Below, piece after piece: positions 1 through 9,420 of a stretch of DNA of 64,000 nucleotides. Under the pieces are notes generated by a model. That model was not told where the DNA came from. It made no database searches and was given only the letters and a program-made list of their open reading frames with translations. The number at the start of each line of letters is the position of its first letter. Positions within the stretch are counted from its first letter, which is position 1. The position numbers and the translations under genes are program-made. The stretch covers positions 248,001-312,000 of the forward strand of contig NZ_FOLT01000003.1 in NCBI RefSeq assembly GCF_900112455.1, read 5' to 3'. This DNA comes from Alkalibacterium subtropicum (GTDB lineage Bacteria; Bacillota; Bacilli; Lactobacillales; Carnobacteriaceae_A).

Positions 1-385
1 AGCCTTTTTCGCCTAAAGAACCGCCATTACGGTCAAACGCGACTCTGATATTGGTACTTGAACGATTCAGGTTATCTGTCAACGCATGAACCAGTATAGC
101 GATCCCGTTAGGTCCATAGCCTTCATAAACCACTTCATCATAATTATCACCTTGTCCGGCATCGGTTGCGCGTTTGATCGCCCGATCGATATTGTCGTTA
201 GGCATGTTGTTCGATTTTGCTTTGTCCACAGCCAGACGCAGGGAGGCGTTCATTTCCGGATCCGCTCCGCCGTCTTTCGCTGCTTTGTAAATTTCTTTAG
301 ATAATTTCTGGAAGATCTTTCCACGTTTGGCATCCTGTGCGCCTTTACGCTGCTTGATATTGTTCCACTTTGAATGTCCTGCCAT
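1..385 (-). CDS. yebC: YebC/PmpR family protein, C-terminus beyond the window
   Basis: Only the N-terminal 128 or so residues are inside the window. The protein begins [20 protein letters not shown], the hallmark start of the YebC/PmpR (TACO1) family, and continues with the conserved stretch on [14 protein letters not shown] and the [10 protein letters not shown] block. Family members are about 240 residues, cytoplasmic, described both as DNA-binding regulators and as translation factors that help ribosomes through difficult nascent sequences. The ATG at 383-385 is preceded by AGAGGAATTGTG, a good ribosome binding site. The gene reads off the left edge, so it is partial by position, not by mutation. 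Confidence 0.95.
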   Translation of the reverse strand, partial: MAGHSKWNNIKQRKGAQDAKRGKIFQKLSKEIYKAAKDGGADPEMNASLRLAVDKAKSNNMPNDNIDRAIKRATDAGQGDNYDEVVYEGYGPNGIAILVHALTDNLNRSSTNIRVAFDRNGGSLGEKG

Positions 386-527
386 CACAATTCCTCTTTC
401 CTGAATTTGATTTACATTTTTCCTTTGTTATTATACCAAAATCTCCAGCTATATCAACCGGACAGAAAAAGAGTGGTGTCGCTTACAACCCACTCCTTAT
501 CCTTTATTCCTTTCTCACTGATCAGAA

Positions 528-1049
528 TCAAGATCTGAAGCGCAGTTTCTGTCGTCTTCTCCCCTTAGGTCTGGCAAGCAAGGCTATTACTACCCCGACA
601 AGCGCACCGGCGGTATCCAGCATCACATCTTCCATGAGCGCCGTACGCTTCGGATGAAAAGCCTGTCTCAACTCATCAAAAGAAGCATAACCGACCGAAA
701 GCAGCAGGGCCACTAAAAACGTGAGCCACGGTTGAGCCATCCGGTTTCTTAGTCCCAGGAACCAGAATAATCCCAGCAGGAAGTAGGAGACAAAATGCGC
801 CCCTTTTCTGATGAAGAATTCTATAAATCCTATGTAACCACGTGCGGCAACGCTCACTTCGCTGCCGGCATACATAAATTCGATCCGTTCAAAAAGTCCA
901 CTCAAAGGTTCGCCTTCCAGCCACTGGTGAAGCAGGGGCTGTACATTCTGGTCTTCATACCCCATCGAGGAGCTGTAATACAGCAGAGCCATGACACCAA
1001 ACGCGAGCAGCAGATATACATTGTCTATAGGTCTTACTTTTCTATTCAT
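528..1049 (-). CDS. VanZ-like membrane protein
   Basis: A 173-residue protein with a first hydrophobic helix (about residues 9-24), a luminal or extracellular loop, and three further helices around residues 75-160, the layout of the VanZ-like family (PF04892 type). VanZ itself gives low-level teicoplanin resistance; most homologues, this one included, have no known function. An upstream in-frame ATG exists at 1064, but AGGTG lies seven bases before the ATG at 1049, so MNRKVRPID is preferred. It is transcribed towards yebC and may share a transcript with it; the gap to yebC is about 140 bases and shows no obvious terminator. Confidence 0.8.
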   Translation of the reverse strand: MNRKVRPIDNVYLLLAFGVMALLYYSSSMGYEDQNVQPLLHQWLEGEPLSGLFERIEFMYAGSEVSVAARGYIGFIEFFIRKGAHFVSYFLLGLFWFLGLRNRMAQPWLTFLVALLLSVGYASFDELRQAFHPKRTALMEDVMLDTAGALVGVVIALLARPKGRRRQKLRFRS

Positions 1050-1158
1050 TCTCATACACCTCATTCAGTCAATACCTCTATTCTAACTGATGTGTCTGGA
1101 TATGGAAAGAAAAAAACGATACAATAAAAACAGTCTAATTTAAGGGGAGAGATAATCA

Positions 1159-2964
1159 ATGACAGCATCACAGAATTGGAATATGGACAGCGTCTTTGAA
1201 GGGGGAAGTCATTCAGAGGCTCTGCAATCTCGTATTAAAGAGCTAGACACACTGATCCAGGCGACTCTGACTCAAATCAGCGCATGGCAGCCTTCAAAAG
1301 ATCATCCGGAGTTCAACGAACTGGCCGCATTCCTTGAAAATAGAGAAACCATCGGCAACGGCCTGTCTGAAGCCGGAACCTTTGCCCGCGGTCTGTTCTC
1401 AGCCAATACTAAAGATCTTCAGGCTGCAAAAGTGGTGAATCAGCTCAGTACCGTCGCCAGTCAGATGAGTGAAGTGGAAACCCTCTTCATGAAAAAGCTG
1501 AAAGACGTGCCGGAAGATGAATGGAACACTTTAGTAGCCACCGAACCGTTCAAACAGAGTGCCTTCCCACTGCAGGAAAAAAGGGAAAAAGGTCAGAAGT
1601 TATTATCCGAAAAAGAAGAAAAAATCATCCAGAAGCTGTCTCTGGACGGATTGAATGGGTTCGGCAATATGTACCAGACCATCGTCAACAGTGTCAGCGT
1701 GCCGTTTGAGGAAGACGGTAAGATCATTTACCTTTCAGCCGGACAGGCAGCCAACAAGCTGACAGGGTCTGAAGATCCGGCTGTCAGAGCACGTCTGTTG
1801 AAGGACTGGGAGATGGCCTGGAAAGAAAAAGCGCCGCTGTTTTCCGATACACTGAACCATCTGGCCGGGTTCAGACTACAGACCTATGATTTGAGAGACG
1901 AGAAAGATTTCTTGACGCCGCCGCTTGAATACAACCGCATGAAAGAAGAGACGCTGAACACCATGTGGGACACGATCACTGAGAACAAGCCGAAAGTAGT
2001 CACATTCCTGAACCGCAAGGCAGCACTTATGGGCAAAGACAAGCTCAACTGGGCCGATGTGACGGCACCTGTTTCTGTCGGTGATTATGAACCGAAGACC
2101 TATTCATTTGAAGAAGCACAGGACTTTGTGACCACTCACTTCGGAACATTCAGTCAGGAAATGCAGGATATGGCACAGCGGGCTTTTGATGAAGGCTGGG
2201 TCGAGGCTGAAGACAAAGAAGGCAAGCGTCCCGGGGCCTACTGCTCCAATCTGCCCGAAAGCAAGCAGTCCCGTATCTTCATGACGTTTTCAGGCAGTGC
2301 CAACAACGTGTCGACACTGGCTCATGAATTAGGTCACGCCTATCACAGCCACGTCATGCGTGATCTGCCGGCATTGAACCGCAGCTATGCCATGAATGTA
2401 GCCGAAACAGCCAGCACCTTTGCGGAAATGCTGATATCTGACGCGACTGTTGAAGCCGCTGCCTCTGAAGAAGAAAAGATCGCCCTTCTGGACAGTAAAA
2501 TCTCACGTGCGGCGATCATGTTTATGAATATCCATAGCCGCTTCCTGTTCGAAAAACGTTTCTACGAAGCCCGTCAGAACGGTCTCGTCAACGAAGAGGA
2601 ACTGAGTACCATTATGGAAGAGGCACAAAAAGAAGCCTTCCTGGATTCGCTGGACACTTATCACCCGACGTTCTGGGCAAGCAAACTGCATTTTTACATC
2701 ACAGGGATCTCATTCTACAACTTCCCATATACATTCGGTTTCCTGTTCAGTCTGGGGATTTATTCCAAAGCCAAGCAGGAAGGACAGTCCTTCTCCGATA
2801 ACTATCGCAACCTGCTGAGAGATACGGCCAGCATGACGACGGAAGACCTGGCTGAAAAGCACTTGGCAGTCGACCTGACTCAGCCGGATTTCTGGCAGTC
2901 AGCGATCGATGAGATCTTAACAGATATCGATGAGTACCTTGCATTGACCGCAGATCGTGTTTAA
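1159..2964 (+). CDS. M3 family oligoendopeptidase (PepF-type)
   Basis: A 601-residue cytosolic zinc metallopeptidase of family M3, which trims oligopeptides of roughly 7-20 residues. The zinc site HELGH (residues 389-393, inside AHELGHAYHSH) is intact, and the third ligand is expected in the helix about 25 residues later (NVAETASTFAEM). Length and all-helical N-terminal oligoendopeptidase region match the PepF family. Start ATG follows AAGGGGAGAG. It is a single gene ending in a strong terminator. A second, distinct M3 peptidase sits at 40.0-41.7 kb, so the organism has at least two; they differ in length and in the zinc motif surroundings (HELGHAYHS against HEAGHAFQV). Confidence 0.92.
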   Translation: MTASQNWNMDSVFEGGSHSEALQSRIKELDTLIQATLTQISAWQPSKDHPEFNELAAFLENRETIGNGLSEAGTFARGLFSANTKDLQAAKVVNQLSTVASQMSEVETLFMKKLKDVPEDEWNTLVATEPFKQSAFPLQEKREKGQKLLSEKEEKIIQKLSLDGLNGFGNMYQTIVNSVSVPFEEDGKIIYLSAGQAANKLTGSEDPAVRARLLKDWEMAWKEKAPLFSDTLNHLAGFRLQTYDLRDEKDFLTPPLEYNRMKEETLNTMWDTITENKPKVVTFLNRKAALMGKDKLNWADVTAPVSVGDYEPKTYSFEEAQDFVTTHFGTFSQEMQDMAQRAFDEGWVEAEDKEGKRPGAYCSNLPESKQSRIFMTFSGSANNVSTLAHELGHAYHSHVMRDLPALNRSYAMNVAETASTFAEMLISDATVEAAASEEEKIALLDSKISRAAIMFMNIHSRFLFEKRFYEARQNGLVNEEELSTIMEEAQKEAFLDSLDTYHPTFWASKLHFYITGISFYNFPYTFGFLFSLGIYSKAKQEGQSFSDNYRNLLRDTASMTTEDLAEKHLAVDLTQPDFWQSAIDEILTDIDEYLALTADRV

Positions 2965-2991
2965 CATCAATCTGTGAACAAAGTCGATTGG

Positions 2992-3034
2992 AAAGGAGCA
3001 GCACACTCTTTCAGGGTGACCGCTGCTCCTTTTT
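2992..3034 (+). terminator. Rho-independent terminator of the M3 oligopeptidase gene
   Basis: The arms AAAGGAGCAGC and GCTGCTCCTTT form an 11-bp stem followed by TTTTT-rich sequence, 28 bases after the stop codon. Confidence 0.9.
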
Positions 3035-3100
3035 GCTTTATCTGCGTGTTGATTTCCTGATGATAGATTGATTGCGCTCAGTCAGTCTACACTTATAGCC

Positions 3101-3445
3101 GAGTACTGTCTATCGGACCGGCAATGGACGTGCTGAAGAGGCGTTGATACCTGAATAAGCTCAATGTCCCCTTCATTAAGCTCGCCAAGTTTATACATGG
3201 GGCTGAGTACGTCTAATGTCCCCTCCATTAGACGTACTCGCTGCTGGTCAGCATTTGGGTGCCCCTTATTCCTTCATCATTAACACTGCTCAGAATGTTT
3301 GCTCCCTCAGCACGTCGAATGCATTCGTCATTGACAGTACTCGCGCGTCATCTGAATGGAGCCCGCCTATTGCCCCCTCCATTTCCCTCGCTCACATTTT
3401 TTTCTGATCCGAGTACGTTTATTGAAGGCTGCATTCGGCTCACTC
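3101..3445. repeat. Palindrome array, 7 units, 51-52 bp period (family B, degenerate)
   Basis: Seven 35-nt imperfect palindromes begin at 3101, 3153, 3205, 3257, 3308, 3359 and 3411. The unit at 3205-3239 is a perfect inverted repeat with arms GAGTACGTCTAATG and CATTAGACGTACTC around a 7-nt loop; the others are diverged but keep GAG near the left end, CTC near the right end and a central AATG...CATT. The spacers are 16-17 nt. It lies between two converging genes and shares its core (GTACGTCNAAT) with the long array at 41.85-42.8 kb. No credible coding potential. Confidence 0.75.
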
Positions 3446-3647
3446 AGCATAATTCTTAGTACGACTATATCGAATTAAGACTCTGCATCTTGTAAATCCA
3501 AGAATATCTGCCTAGAAAGTGAGTCTGGTATTCTTTCGACAAGTCCTAGTGAGAACGATCCTTCATACGCTCCTCTCTTTTCCCGAATTCAAAGATCTGT
3601 TCAGCTGCTTCGACCGTTTTTTTGTCTTACTGCCCTTCCGTATAGTC

Positions 3648-3671
3648 GATTCTCGTCCACTGACGAGAATC
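3648..3671. repeat. Isolated short hairpin
   Basis: GATTCTCGTC and GACGAGAATC form a perfect 10-bp inverted repeat around a 4-nt loop, 15 bases away from the bidirectional terminator. There is no T-run after it and no function is evident. Confidence 0.5.
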
Positions 3672-3685
3672 ATCCTTTCAACGCT

Positions 3686-3733
3686 AAAAGCCCTGATGAC
3701 AAACCATCTCTGGTTTGTCATCAGGGCTTTTTG
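3686..3733 (-). terminator. Terminator of the NlpC/P60 gene (works on both strands)
   Basis: A 20-bp-class stem built on AGCCCTGATGACAAACCA and its complement TGGTTTGTCATCAGGGCT, with A-run and T-run at its two ends. It lies just after the stop of the NlpC/P60 gene and could end transcripts from either side. Confidence 0.9.
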
Positions 3734-3749
3734 TTACACTATACTCTTT

Positions 3750-5096
3750 TTAGTACCTTCCATATCCGACAAGACGGCGTCCCCAGTAATTCGAGTGGAC
3801 TTGAGTGTACGCGACACCCGTACTTGTCTGTGCACCGATGAATTGTCCGTTACCGACATAGATGCCCACATGACTCACACGTGACCCGTTTTCAGAGAAG
3901 AAAACCAGATCACCGGGACGCGGGTTCGATACCTTCTGTGAAGACGCGTATTGACCGGCGGCGGAACGTGGCAGGTTTACTCCAACTTGTCTGAAGACGT
4001 AACTGGTAAAGCCTGAACAGTCAAAGGCTCGGGTCGTTGACCCGCCGTAAAGGTAAGGTGTGCCTAACACACCATTGGCATACGAGCTGATCTCTTCCCA
4101 TGTCACCCCACCGCTTGACTGTTCAGGAGCCGGTTTCGGATCAGGTTTCGGCTTGCTTGTTTCTTTAACCGGCTGTGTTTCTTGACTTGATGAAGCTGCT
4201 TCCTGACTGCTCGATGATTCAGATGATGAAGAGTGAGCTTCACCGACAGAAGCATTTTCAGCCGGTCCACTTTCCTGAGATGAAGAAGCGGCAACTTCTG
4301 CCTCTGCACGTCTTCGCTCTGCTGCTTGAGCGGCCTGGGCTGCTTCTTCTCTGGCAGCGACCAGCTCCATTACTGCTTTTTCGGCCTCTGCCTTTTCAGA
4401 CAAGAAGCGGTCCCGGTCTTCTTCTGCTGTTGCTCGTGCAGAAGCAAGCTGGGCAACCAGCACTTCTTTTTCCAGACGCTGCTGTTCCAGTTCTTCAGAC
4501 ATGCCTTCCAGCTCAGCGGCTAAAGCATTCTGCCGGACGATCGTTTCTTCAGTCTGTTCCTGTTTTTTAATGACTGCCTGCTGATCCCTCACCTGTGCAT
4601 CGACCAGTTTGCGGTTTGTGCCCACAAGGTTGGCAACGACATCGATGCGTCCAAGAATATCACTTAAGGAGTCAGCATCAATGAGGAATTCAATGAAATT
4701 GACTGCCTGACCGTCCACCTGGATTTTTCTAGCCTGTTTCTCCAGCTGTTCATTCCGCATTTCAATAACGGCTTCGAGTTCTAAAACTTCTTCCTGCAAT
4801 GCTTTCATTGTTGTATGGGCTGCTTCCAGCTTTTCAACAGCCTCTGTGACCCGTTCTTCATTTGCTGAAATTTCCTCATTGATCGCTTCCAGTTCATCCT
4901 CGGTCGTTTGGACGTCAACGTGTAAAGAATCGATCGTCCCTTCCAAGTTATGTATCTTGTTTTCAGTGTCTTCGATTATATTCATGTTTTCCTGAATAGC
5001 TTCATCGTACTCGTTCGCCAGAACTTCGGGTGTAAGCGCAAGTGAACTCACTAACAATGTACTTGTCAATGCAGATACAATCAATTTCTTTTTCAA
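3750..5096 (-). CDS. Secreted NlpC/P60 peptidoglycan hydrolase, SagA-like
   Basis: A 448-residue exported cell-wall hydrolase. Residues 1-27 are a signal peptide (MKKKLIVSALTSTLLVSSLA, cut after VLA). Residues 30-250 are a long coiled coil of the PcsB/SagA type, 250-330 a low-complexity Ser/Glu/Pro linker, and about 335-448 an NlpC/P60 domain. The catalytic Cys360 in FDCSGF and His409 in SHVGIY are present, as is GTPYLYGG. Enterococcal SagA and pneumococcal PcsB have the same build; such enzymes cleave peptide stems during growth and separation. The M23 protein at 36.3-37.6 kb has a closely similar N-terminal half, so the two form a pair with different catalytic ends. Confidence 0.92.
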   Translation of the reverse strand: MKKKLIVSALTSTLLVSSLALTPEVLANEYDEAIQENMNIIEDTENKIHNLEGTIDSLHVDVQTTEDELEAINEEISANEERVTEAVEKLEAAHTTMKALQEEVLELEAVIEMRNEQLEKQARKIQVDGQAVNFIEFLIDADSLSDILGRIDVVANLVGTNRKLVDAQVRDQQAVIKKQEQTEETIVRQNALAAELEGMSEELEQQRLEKEVLVAQLASARATAEEDRDRFLSEKAEAEKAVMELVAAREEAAQAAQAAERRRAEAEVAASSSQESGPAENASVGEAHSSSSESSSSQEAASSSQETQPVKETSKPKPDPKPAPEQSSGGVTWEEISSYANGVLGTPYLYGGSTTRAFDCSGFTSYVFRQVGVNLPRSAAGQYASSQKVSNPRPGDLVFFSENGSRVSHVGIYVGNGQFIGAQTSTGVAYTQVHSNYWGRRLVGYGRY

Positions 5097-5367
5097 CGGA
5101 CTTTCCCTCCATATTTAAGTAAATTAACATCGATAAAAATATATACCCCATCAGCAATGAACATGCTTTTTCCCTGACTATGGCTAAGTATAACATGTGT
5201 AAATAATAAGCTGGTTTCATTAAGGTTACGCTTCCGTGTCACTTAGACGTCTTTCCCAAGTCCAAAAGTACCGATTACTTGCAATTTAGCGCCCCAACAC
5301 CTATACTTTTTAGTGATTACACTTAATTGTTTTTATGTATTGAAATGTATCCTAGGAGGAAAAAGTC

Positions 5368-6333
5368 ATGAGTGACTACCGCGTATTATTGTATTACAAA
5401 TATGTACACATTGAAGATCCGGAAAAATTCAGAGATGAACATATGAAACTGTGTCAGGACATTGGGCTGAAAGGACGCATTCTCGTATCCGAAGAAGGGC
5501 TGAATGGCACCTGTTCAGGAACAGTCGAGCAGACAGACCGTTACATGGAAGCCGTCCGTTCGGATGAACGCTTCAGTGATATTTATTTTAAGATCGACGA
5601 AGCCGATGGGCATGCCTTCAAAAAAATGCATGTGCGCTACCGTCCGGAAATCGTTTCATTGAAGCTGGGGGAAGAAGACCATGATGCCAGCAAACTGACC
5701 GGACAATTTCTCGATCCGGTTGAATGGAGAGAAGCTCTGGAAGACGAAAACACCATCGTCCTGGATGCCCGTAACGATTATGAATACGATTTAGGACACT
5801 TTAGAGGCGCCATTCGTCCCGATATCCGTTCGTTCAGAGAACTGCCGGAATGGATCAGGGAAAACAAAGAGAAATTCATGGACAAGCGTATCGTCACCTA
5901 TTGTACCGGCGGGATCCGCTGTGAAAAACTGACGGGCTGGCTGATGAAAGAAGGCTTTGAAGATGTCGGGCAGCTGCACGGAGGGATCCACCACTACGGA
6001 ACCGATCCACAGACACAAGGTGAAAAATGGGACGGTAAAATGTATGTCTTCGACGAGCGTATCAGCGTCGACATCAACAAAGTGGATAAGAAAGTCATTG
6101 CCAGAGACTGGTTTGACGGCGAACCGTGCGAACGTTACGTCAACTGTGCCAATCCCGAATGCAACCGTCAGGTCATCATGTCAGAAGAGAACGAACACAA
6201 GTATTTAAGAGGCTGTACGCATGAATGTCGTGTGCATCCTCGCAACCGCTATGTTGAGGAACACCAGCTGAGCCGTGAAGAGGTTGCAAAGCGTCTTGAA
6301 GCTATCGGTGAAAGTCTTCCTGAAAAGGTATAG
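5368..6333 (+). CDS. trhO: tRNA uridine(34) hydroxylase, rhodanese family
   Basis: A 321-residue cytosolic protein of the YceA/YbfQ (TrhO) family, which makes 5-hydroxyuridine at tRNA position 34 using oxygen, an early step towards the 5-methoxyuridine or carboxymethoxyuridine wobble base. It has an N-terminal acylphosphatase-like domain ([17 protein letters not shown] onwards, [13 protein letters not shown]), a rhodanese domain around residues 125-220 with the active-site Cys179 in [11 protein letters not shown], and a C-terminal cysteine-bearing tail ([21 protein letters not shown]). Start ATG follows AGGAGGAAAAAGTC. It is monocistronic. Confidence 0.93.
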   Translation: MSDYRVLLYYKYVHIEDPEKFRDEHMKLCQDIGLKGRILVSEEGLNGTCSGTVEQTDRYMEAVRSDERFSDIYFKIDEADGHAFKKMHVRYRPEIVSLKLGEEDHDASKLTGQFLDPVEWREALEDENTIVLDARNDYEYDLGHFRGAIRPDIRSFRELPEWIRENKEKFMDKRIVTYCTGGIRCEKLTGWLMKEGFEDVGQLHGGIHHYGTDPQTQGEKWDGKMYVFDERISVDINKVDKKVIARDWFDGEPCERYVNCANPECNRQVIMSEENEHKYLRGCTHECRVHPRNRYVEEHQLSREEVAKRLEAIGESLPEKV

Positions 6334-6513
6334 CTGCTTTCCCCCTCTGCGTCCGTCTTTCGCAGAGGGACCAGCTGCCCCGGCGTTTCTTAACAATTTC
6401 GACACAAAACCGGATTAGTTCCGGGAATCCCCTGCCTTTCGTTTTATTTTCTCTCTGATTTTGCTATAATATACCAAGTCATATCACTATATAAACTAAA
6501 TAAGGAGCCTATA

Positions 6514-9144
6514 ATGAAACGATCTGAAAATGAAGAACAAAAACAGTCGGAAGAAACCACAGAAACTGAACAGTCATCGCGTTTCGAATCCGTTGTCTAT
6601 TACTTCGATATCTTTTACCGTGTCGTTAAAGCTTTAGTCATTTTACTCATTATCGTCCTGCTCGTTGCCGGCTCTCTTGGAGCTGGGACGGCAGTCGGAT
6701 ACTTTGCCTCTCTTGTTCACGGCTCAGAGATACCGGAACGGGAGGAAATGGTCGATCAGATACAAGACTACACGCGTAAATCCAGCATGTATTATGCAGA
6801 CGGCAGTCTGATCAGCGATGTCCGCTCAGATCTCCTGCGTACGCCCGTCCCTCTTGATAATGTCTCAGACCTCTTGATCAATGCGGTTGTTTCTACAGAA
6901 GATGAATACTTCTTCGAACATGAAGGTGTGGTGCCCAAAGCGGTCGCCCGAGCTTTAGTGCAGGAACTTTCTGATTCCGGAGCAACGACTGGTGGATCGA
7001 CTTTAACGCAGCAGCTGATCAAGCAGCAGATTTTATCTCCTGAAGTCACGCATGAGCGAAAAGCAAACGAGATCCTGCTTGCTTATCATCTGGAAAATGA
7101 GATAGACAAAGATCAGATACTGGAAGCTTATCTTAACGTTTCTCCTTTTGGACGTAACAACAAAGGACAGAACATTGCAGGTGTCGAAGAAGCTGCACAA
7201 GGCATATTTGGCGTCTCAGCGAGCGATGTATCGCTTCCTCAGGCCGCATTCATAGCCGGACTGCCACAGCGCCCCATCGTATTCAGTCCTTACACGCAAT
7301 ATGGTCAGATAAAAGAAAGCCATCGCTTAAGTATTTCACGCCAGCATGAAGTCTTGTTCCGTATGTACCGTGAAGGTCATATCACTCAAGAAGAATATGA
7401 AGAAGCTCGTGCCTACGACATCACTCAGGACTTTATCAATCAGGAAAACATCGACTATGATGATAATTCTTATGTTTATGACGTAGCCTATCTTCAGTCA
7501 TTAGACCTGCTTGCCCAAAAATTCATGACTGAAGAAGAAGTCACGGATGAAATGCTCGAGGAAAATCCTGACTTGGCCAATGAATACCAAGATCGTGCCG
7601 AGTATGCCCTGAAGAATCAAGGGTATAAAGTTTACACGACGATCGATAAGGATATCCACGATACACTCGAGCGAGTTACAGCTGAATATATCGATCAGTT
7701 AGGCCAGGAAAGATCTTATACGTATGAAGACAGTGAAGGTGAAACACAGACAGTAACAAAGCCCATCAATACAAGTGGTGCCATGATCGACAATCAGACC
7801 GGTCGTGTACTGGGCTTCATCGGCGGACGCGATTATAACTATTCACAGTTTAATGTAGCATTCGACGGGAACAGACAACCAGGTTCAGTCATTAAACCGT
7901 TGGCTGTGTATGGTCCGGCCCTTGACGAAAACTTGATCACTCCTGCCACCATTATTCCAGATACGCCTTATACAGTGCCTGACTGGAATCCGGAAATCGG
8001 AGATTACGTGGATAAACCTGTCGGAAACGCGACAAGGATCACGAATGAGTGGATGACCACCCGAAGAGCTCTCACGATTTCTCAGAATATTCCAGCTTCC
8101 AAAATCTGGATGGAGTTAAAAGAAAAACATGATCCTGGTGCTTATGTCAGACGTGCTGGCTTAGGTCCGGAAGACATTCCAGATTCAGAATTTGATAATG
8201 CTTCTTTTGCTTTAGGAGGACTAGGTGAAGGTCCAGCTCCTGTTGACTTGATCAGCGCTTTCTCAAGTATAGGTAATGACGGCGTACACGTCGAACCCTA
8301 TGTGATCGAGCGTATCGAAAACAGCAAAGGTGAAATCGTTCATGAACATGAATCAGAAGATACAAGAGTATTCAGCTCAGCAGCCAACTATCTGCTGGTT
8401 GACATACTGAGAGATGTTGCCGTTCAGGGGACAGCTCGCGGCACCATGGATAACCTGCCATTTGATGCCGACTGGATATCAAAAACCGGTACAACTCAAG
8501 ATCGGGTGGATATCTGGTATGTTGCAGGTACCCCTCGCGTCACATTCGGTACCTGGATCGGTTATGGGACAAACGAAATCAAACTGGGCGATGACTTCGG
8601 TATTCATCCGAGCCGCCGTAATCGAAATTTCTGGGCAGAGCTTGTGAGCGCCGTTTACGAAGTGAACCCAGATGTCTTTGGGATCGGGGAGCAATTCCCT
8701 ATGCCATCAGATGTGACGTCTGATTCTGTCATACAGGCAACAGGAATGAAGTCAGGAACTGTAGAAACACCTGGAGGCAGCACCTTCAACTATTCAGGCC
8801 CTACTCATACAGAACTCTTCAAGGAAGACAATGTACCTGGCCCAACTGTCTATGACTTTGCCATTGGAGCAAGCGATGAAGAACTGGCCCGATTCTGGGG
8901 AGGCAGACGCCCTTCAGAGGAGTCGGATGATGGTGAAGACGAGTCTGACAATGATGAATCCGACGATAACAGCGACTCAGATTCAGAATCAGAGTCTGGT
9001 GATAACGAAGAAGAGTCTGAGCCAGAAGAAGAAGAGGAAGAAGAAGCTGATTCCGAACCTGAACCTGAAGAGGAAGAAGAACCGGAATCCGATCCGGAAA
9101 CGGATGAATCATCTGATGAAGACAGTAATGATTCTGAAGAATAA
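6514..9144 (+). CDS. Class A penicillin-binding protein 1A with acidic C-terminal tail
   Basis: An 876-residue bifunctional murein synthase. A cytoplasmic N-terminus and one membrane helix (about residues 38-64) are followed by a GT51 glycosyltransferase domain with EDEYFFEHEG (129-138) and GGSTLTQQ (160-167), then a transpeptidase domain with the SxxK serine at about 458 (PGSVIKP), SQN further on and KTGT at about 657. It polymerises lipid II and cross-links peptides outside the membrane. The last 90 residues or so are almost entirely Asp, Glu and Ser with some Pro. Acidic or disordered PBP tails occur in bacilli, but this one is very long. Start is fixed by AAGGAGCCTATA before the ATG. Confidence 0.93.
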   Translation: MKRSENEEQKQSEETTETEQSSRFESVVYYFDIFYRVVKALVILLIIVLLVAGSLGAGTAVGYFASLVHGSEIPEREEMVDQIQDYTRKSSMYYADGSLISDVRSDLLRTPVPLDNVSDLLINAVVSTEDEYFFEHEGVVPKAVARALVQELSDSGATTGGSTLTQQLIKQQILSPEVTHERKANEILLAYHLENEIDKDQILEAYLNVSPFGRNNKGQNIAGVEEAAQGIFGVSASDVSLPQAAFIAGLPQRPIVFSPYTQYGQIKESHRLSISRQHEVLFRMYREGHITQEEYEEARAYDITQDFINQENIDYDDNSYVYDVAYLQSLDLLAQKFMTEEEVTDEMLEENPDLANEYQDRAEYALKNQGYKVYTTIDKDIHDTLERVTAEYIDQLGQERSYTYEDSEGETQTVTKPINTSGAMIDNQTGRVLGFIGGRDYNYSQFNVAFDGNRQPGSVIKPLAVYGPALDENLITPATIIPDTPYTVPDWNPEIGDYVDKPVGNATRITNEWMTTRRALTISQNIPASKIWMELKEKHDPGAYVRRAGLGPEDIPDSEFDNASFALGGLGEGPAPVDLISAFSSIGNDGVHVEPYVIERIENSKGEIVHEHESEDTRVFSSAANYLLVDILRDVAVQGTARGTMDNLPFDADWISKTGTTQDRVDIWYVAGTPRVTFGTWIGYGTNEIKLGDDFGIHPSRRNRNFWAELVSAVYEVNPDVFGIGEQFPMPSDVTSDSVIQATGMKSGTVETPGGSTFNYSGPTHTELFKEDNVPGPTVYDFAIGASDEELARFWGGRRPSEESDDGEDESDNDESDDNSDSDSESESGDNEEESEPEEEEEEEADSEPEPEEEEEPESDPETDESSDEDSNDSEE

Positions 9145-9170
9145 GATATAAGATATTAGGTTGTACAATA

Positions 9171-9208
9171 AAGAGACTGGGGATTCATTCCCCAGTCTCT
9201 TCTTTTAT
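9171..9208 (+). terminator. Terminator of the PBP1A gene
   Basis: AAGAGACTGGGG and CCCCAGTCTCTT form a perfect 12-bp stem around a 7-nt loop, followed by CTTTTATT. Confidence 0.92.
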
Positions 9209-9212
9209 TAGC

Positions 9213-9298
9213 GACTAGTTCCCAAACATTTTTCCCAGGAAGTCGTCTCAATAACGCTTTAGTGACCTGTTCCTGAACAATTTACTCAGGAAGTCGTC
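9213..9298. repeat. Two palindromic units 51 bp apart (family D)
   Basis: Two 35-nt imperfect palindromes start at 9213 and 9264. The left arms are GACTAGTTCC and GACCTGTTCC, and the right arm is GGAAGTCGTC in both. CAGGAAGTCGTCTCAA is identical in both copies. The sequence differs from the other arrays, but period and unit length are the same. A third, very decayed unit may begin near 9315. Confidence 0.6.
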
Positions 9299-9379
9299 TC
9301 AACAACAGTTTGATTCTCCACCGACATCATCGAAGAACTTGCAGCAGCTCGTATTTTTTAGGACCTTTATTACATAGCG

Positions 9380-9406
9380 AAAGAGGCGGGGTTACCCCAG
9401 CCTCTT
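9380..9406 (-). terminator. Probable ccpA terminator
   Basis: AGAGGCGGGG and CCCCAGCCTCT pair with one bulged base 15 bases beyond the ccpA stop. The T-run on the minus strand is short (CTCTTTCG), so termination may be partial. Confidence 0.6.
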
Positions 9407-9420
9407 CTCATCTCACCTTT

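Noticed and set aside
4175-4570. Leucine-rich ORF opposite the NlpC/P60 gene
   Set aside because: It is the mirror of the Glu/Gln-rich coiled coil on the other strand.
9235-9302. Attachment site from the repeated CAGGAAGTCGTCTCAA
   Set aside because: No integrase or mobile cargo lies between the copies, which are 51 bp apart; the palindrome-array explanation fits better.
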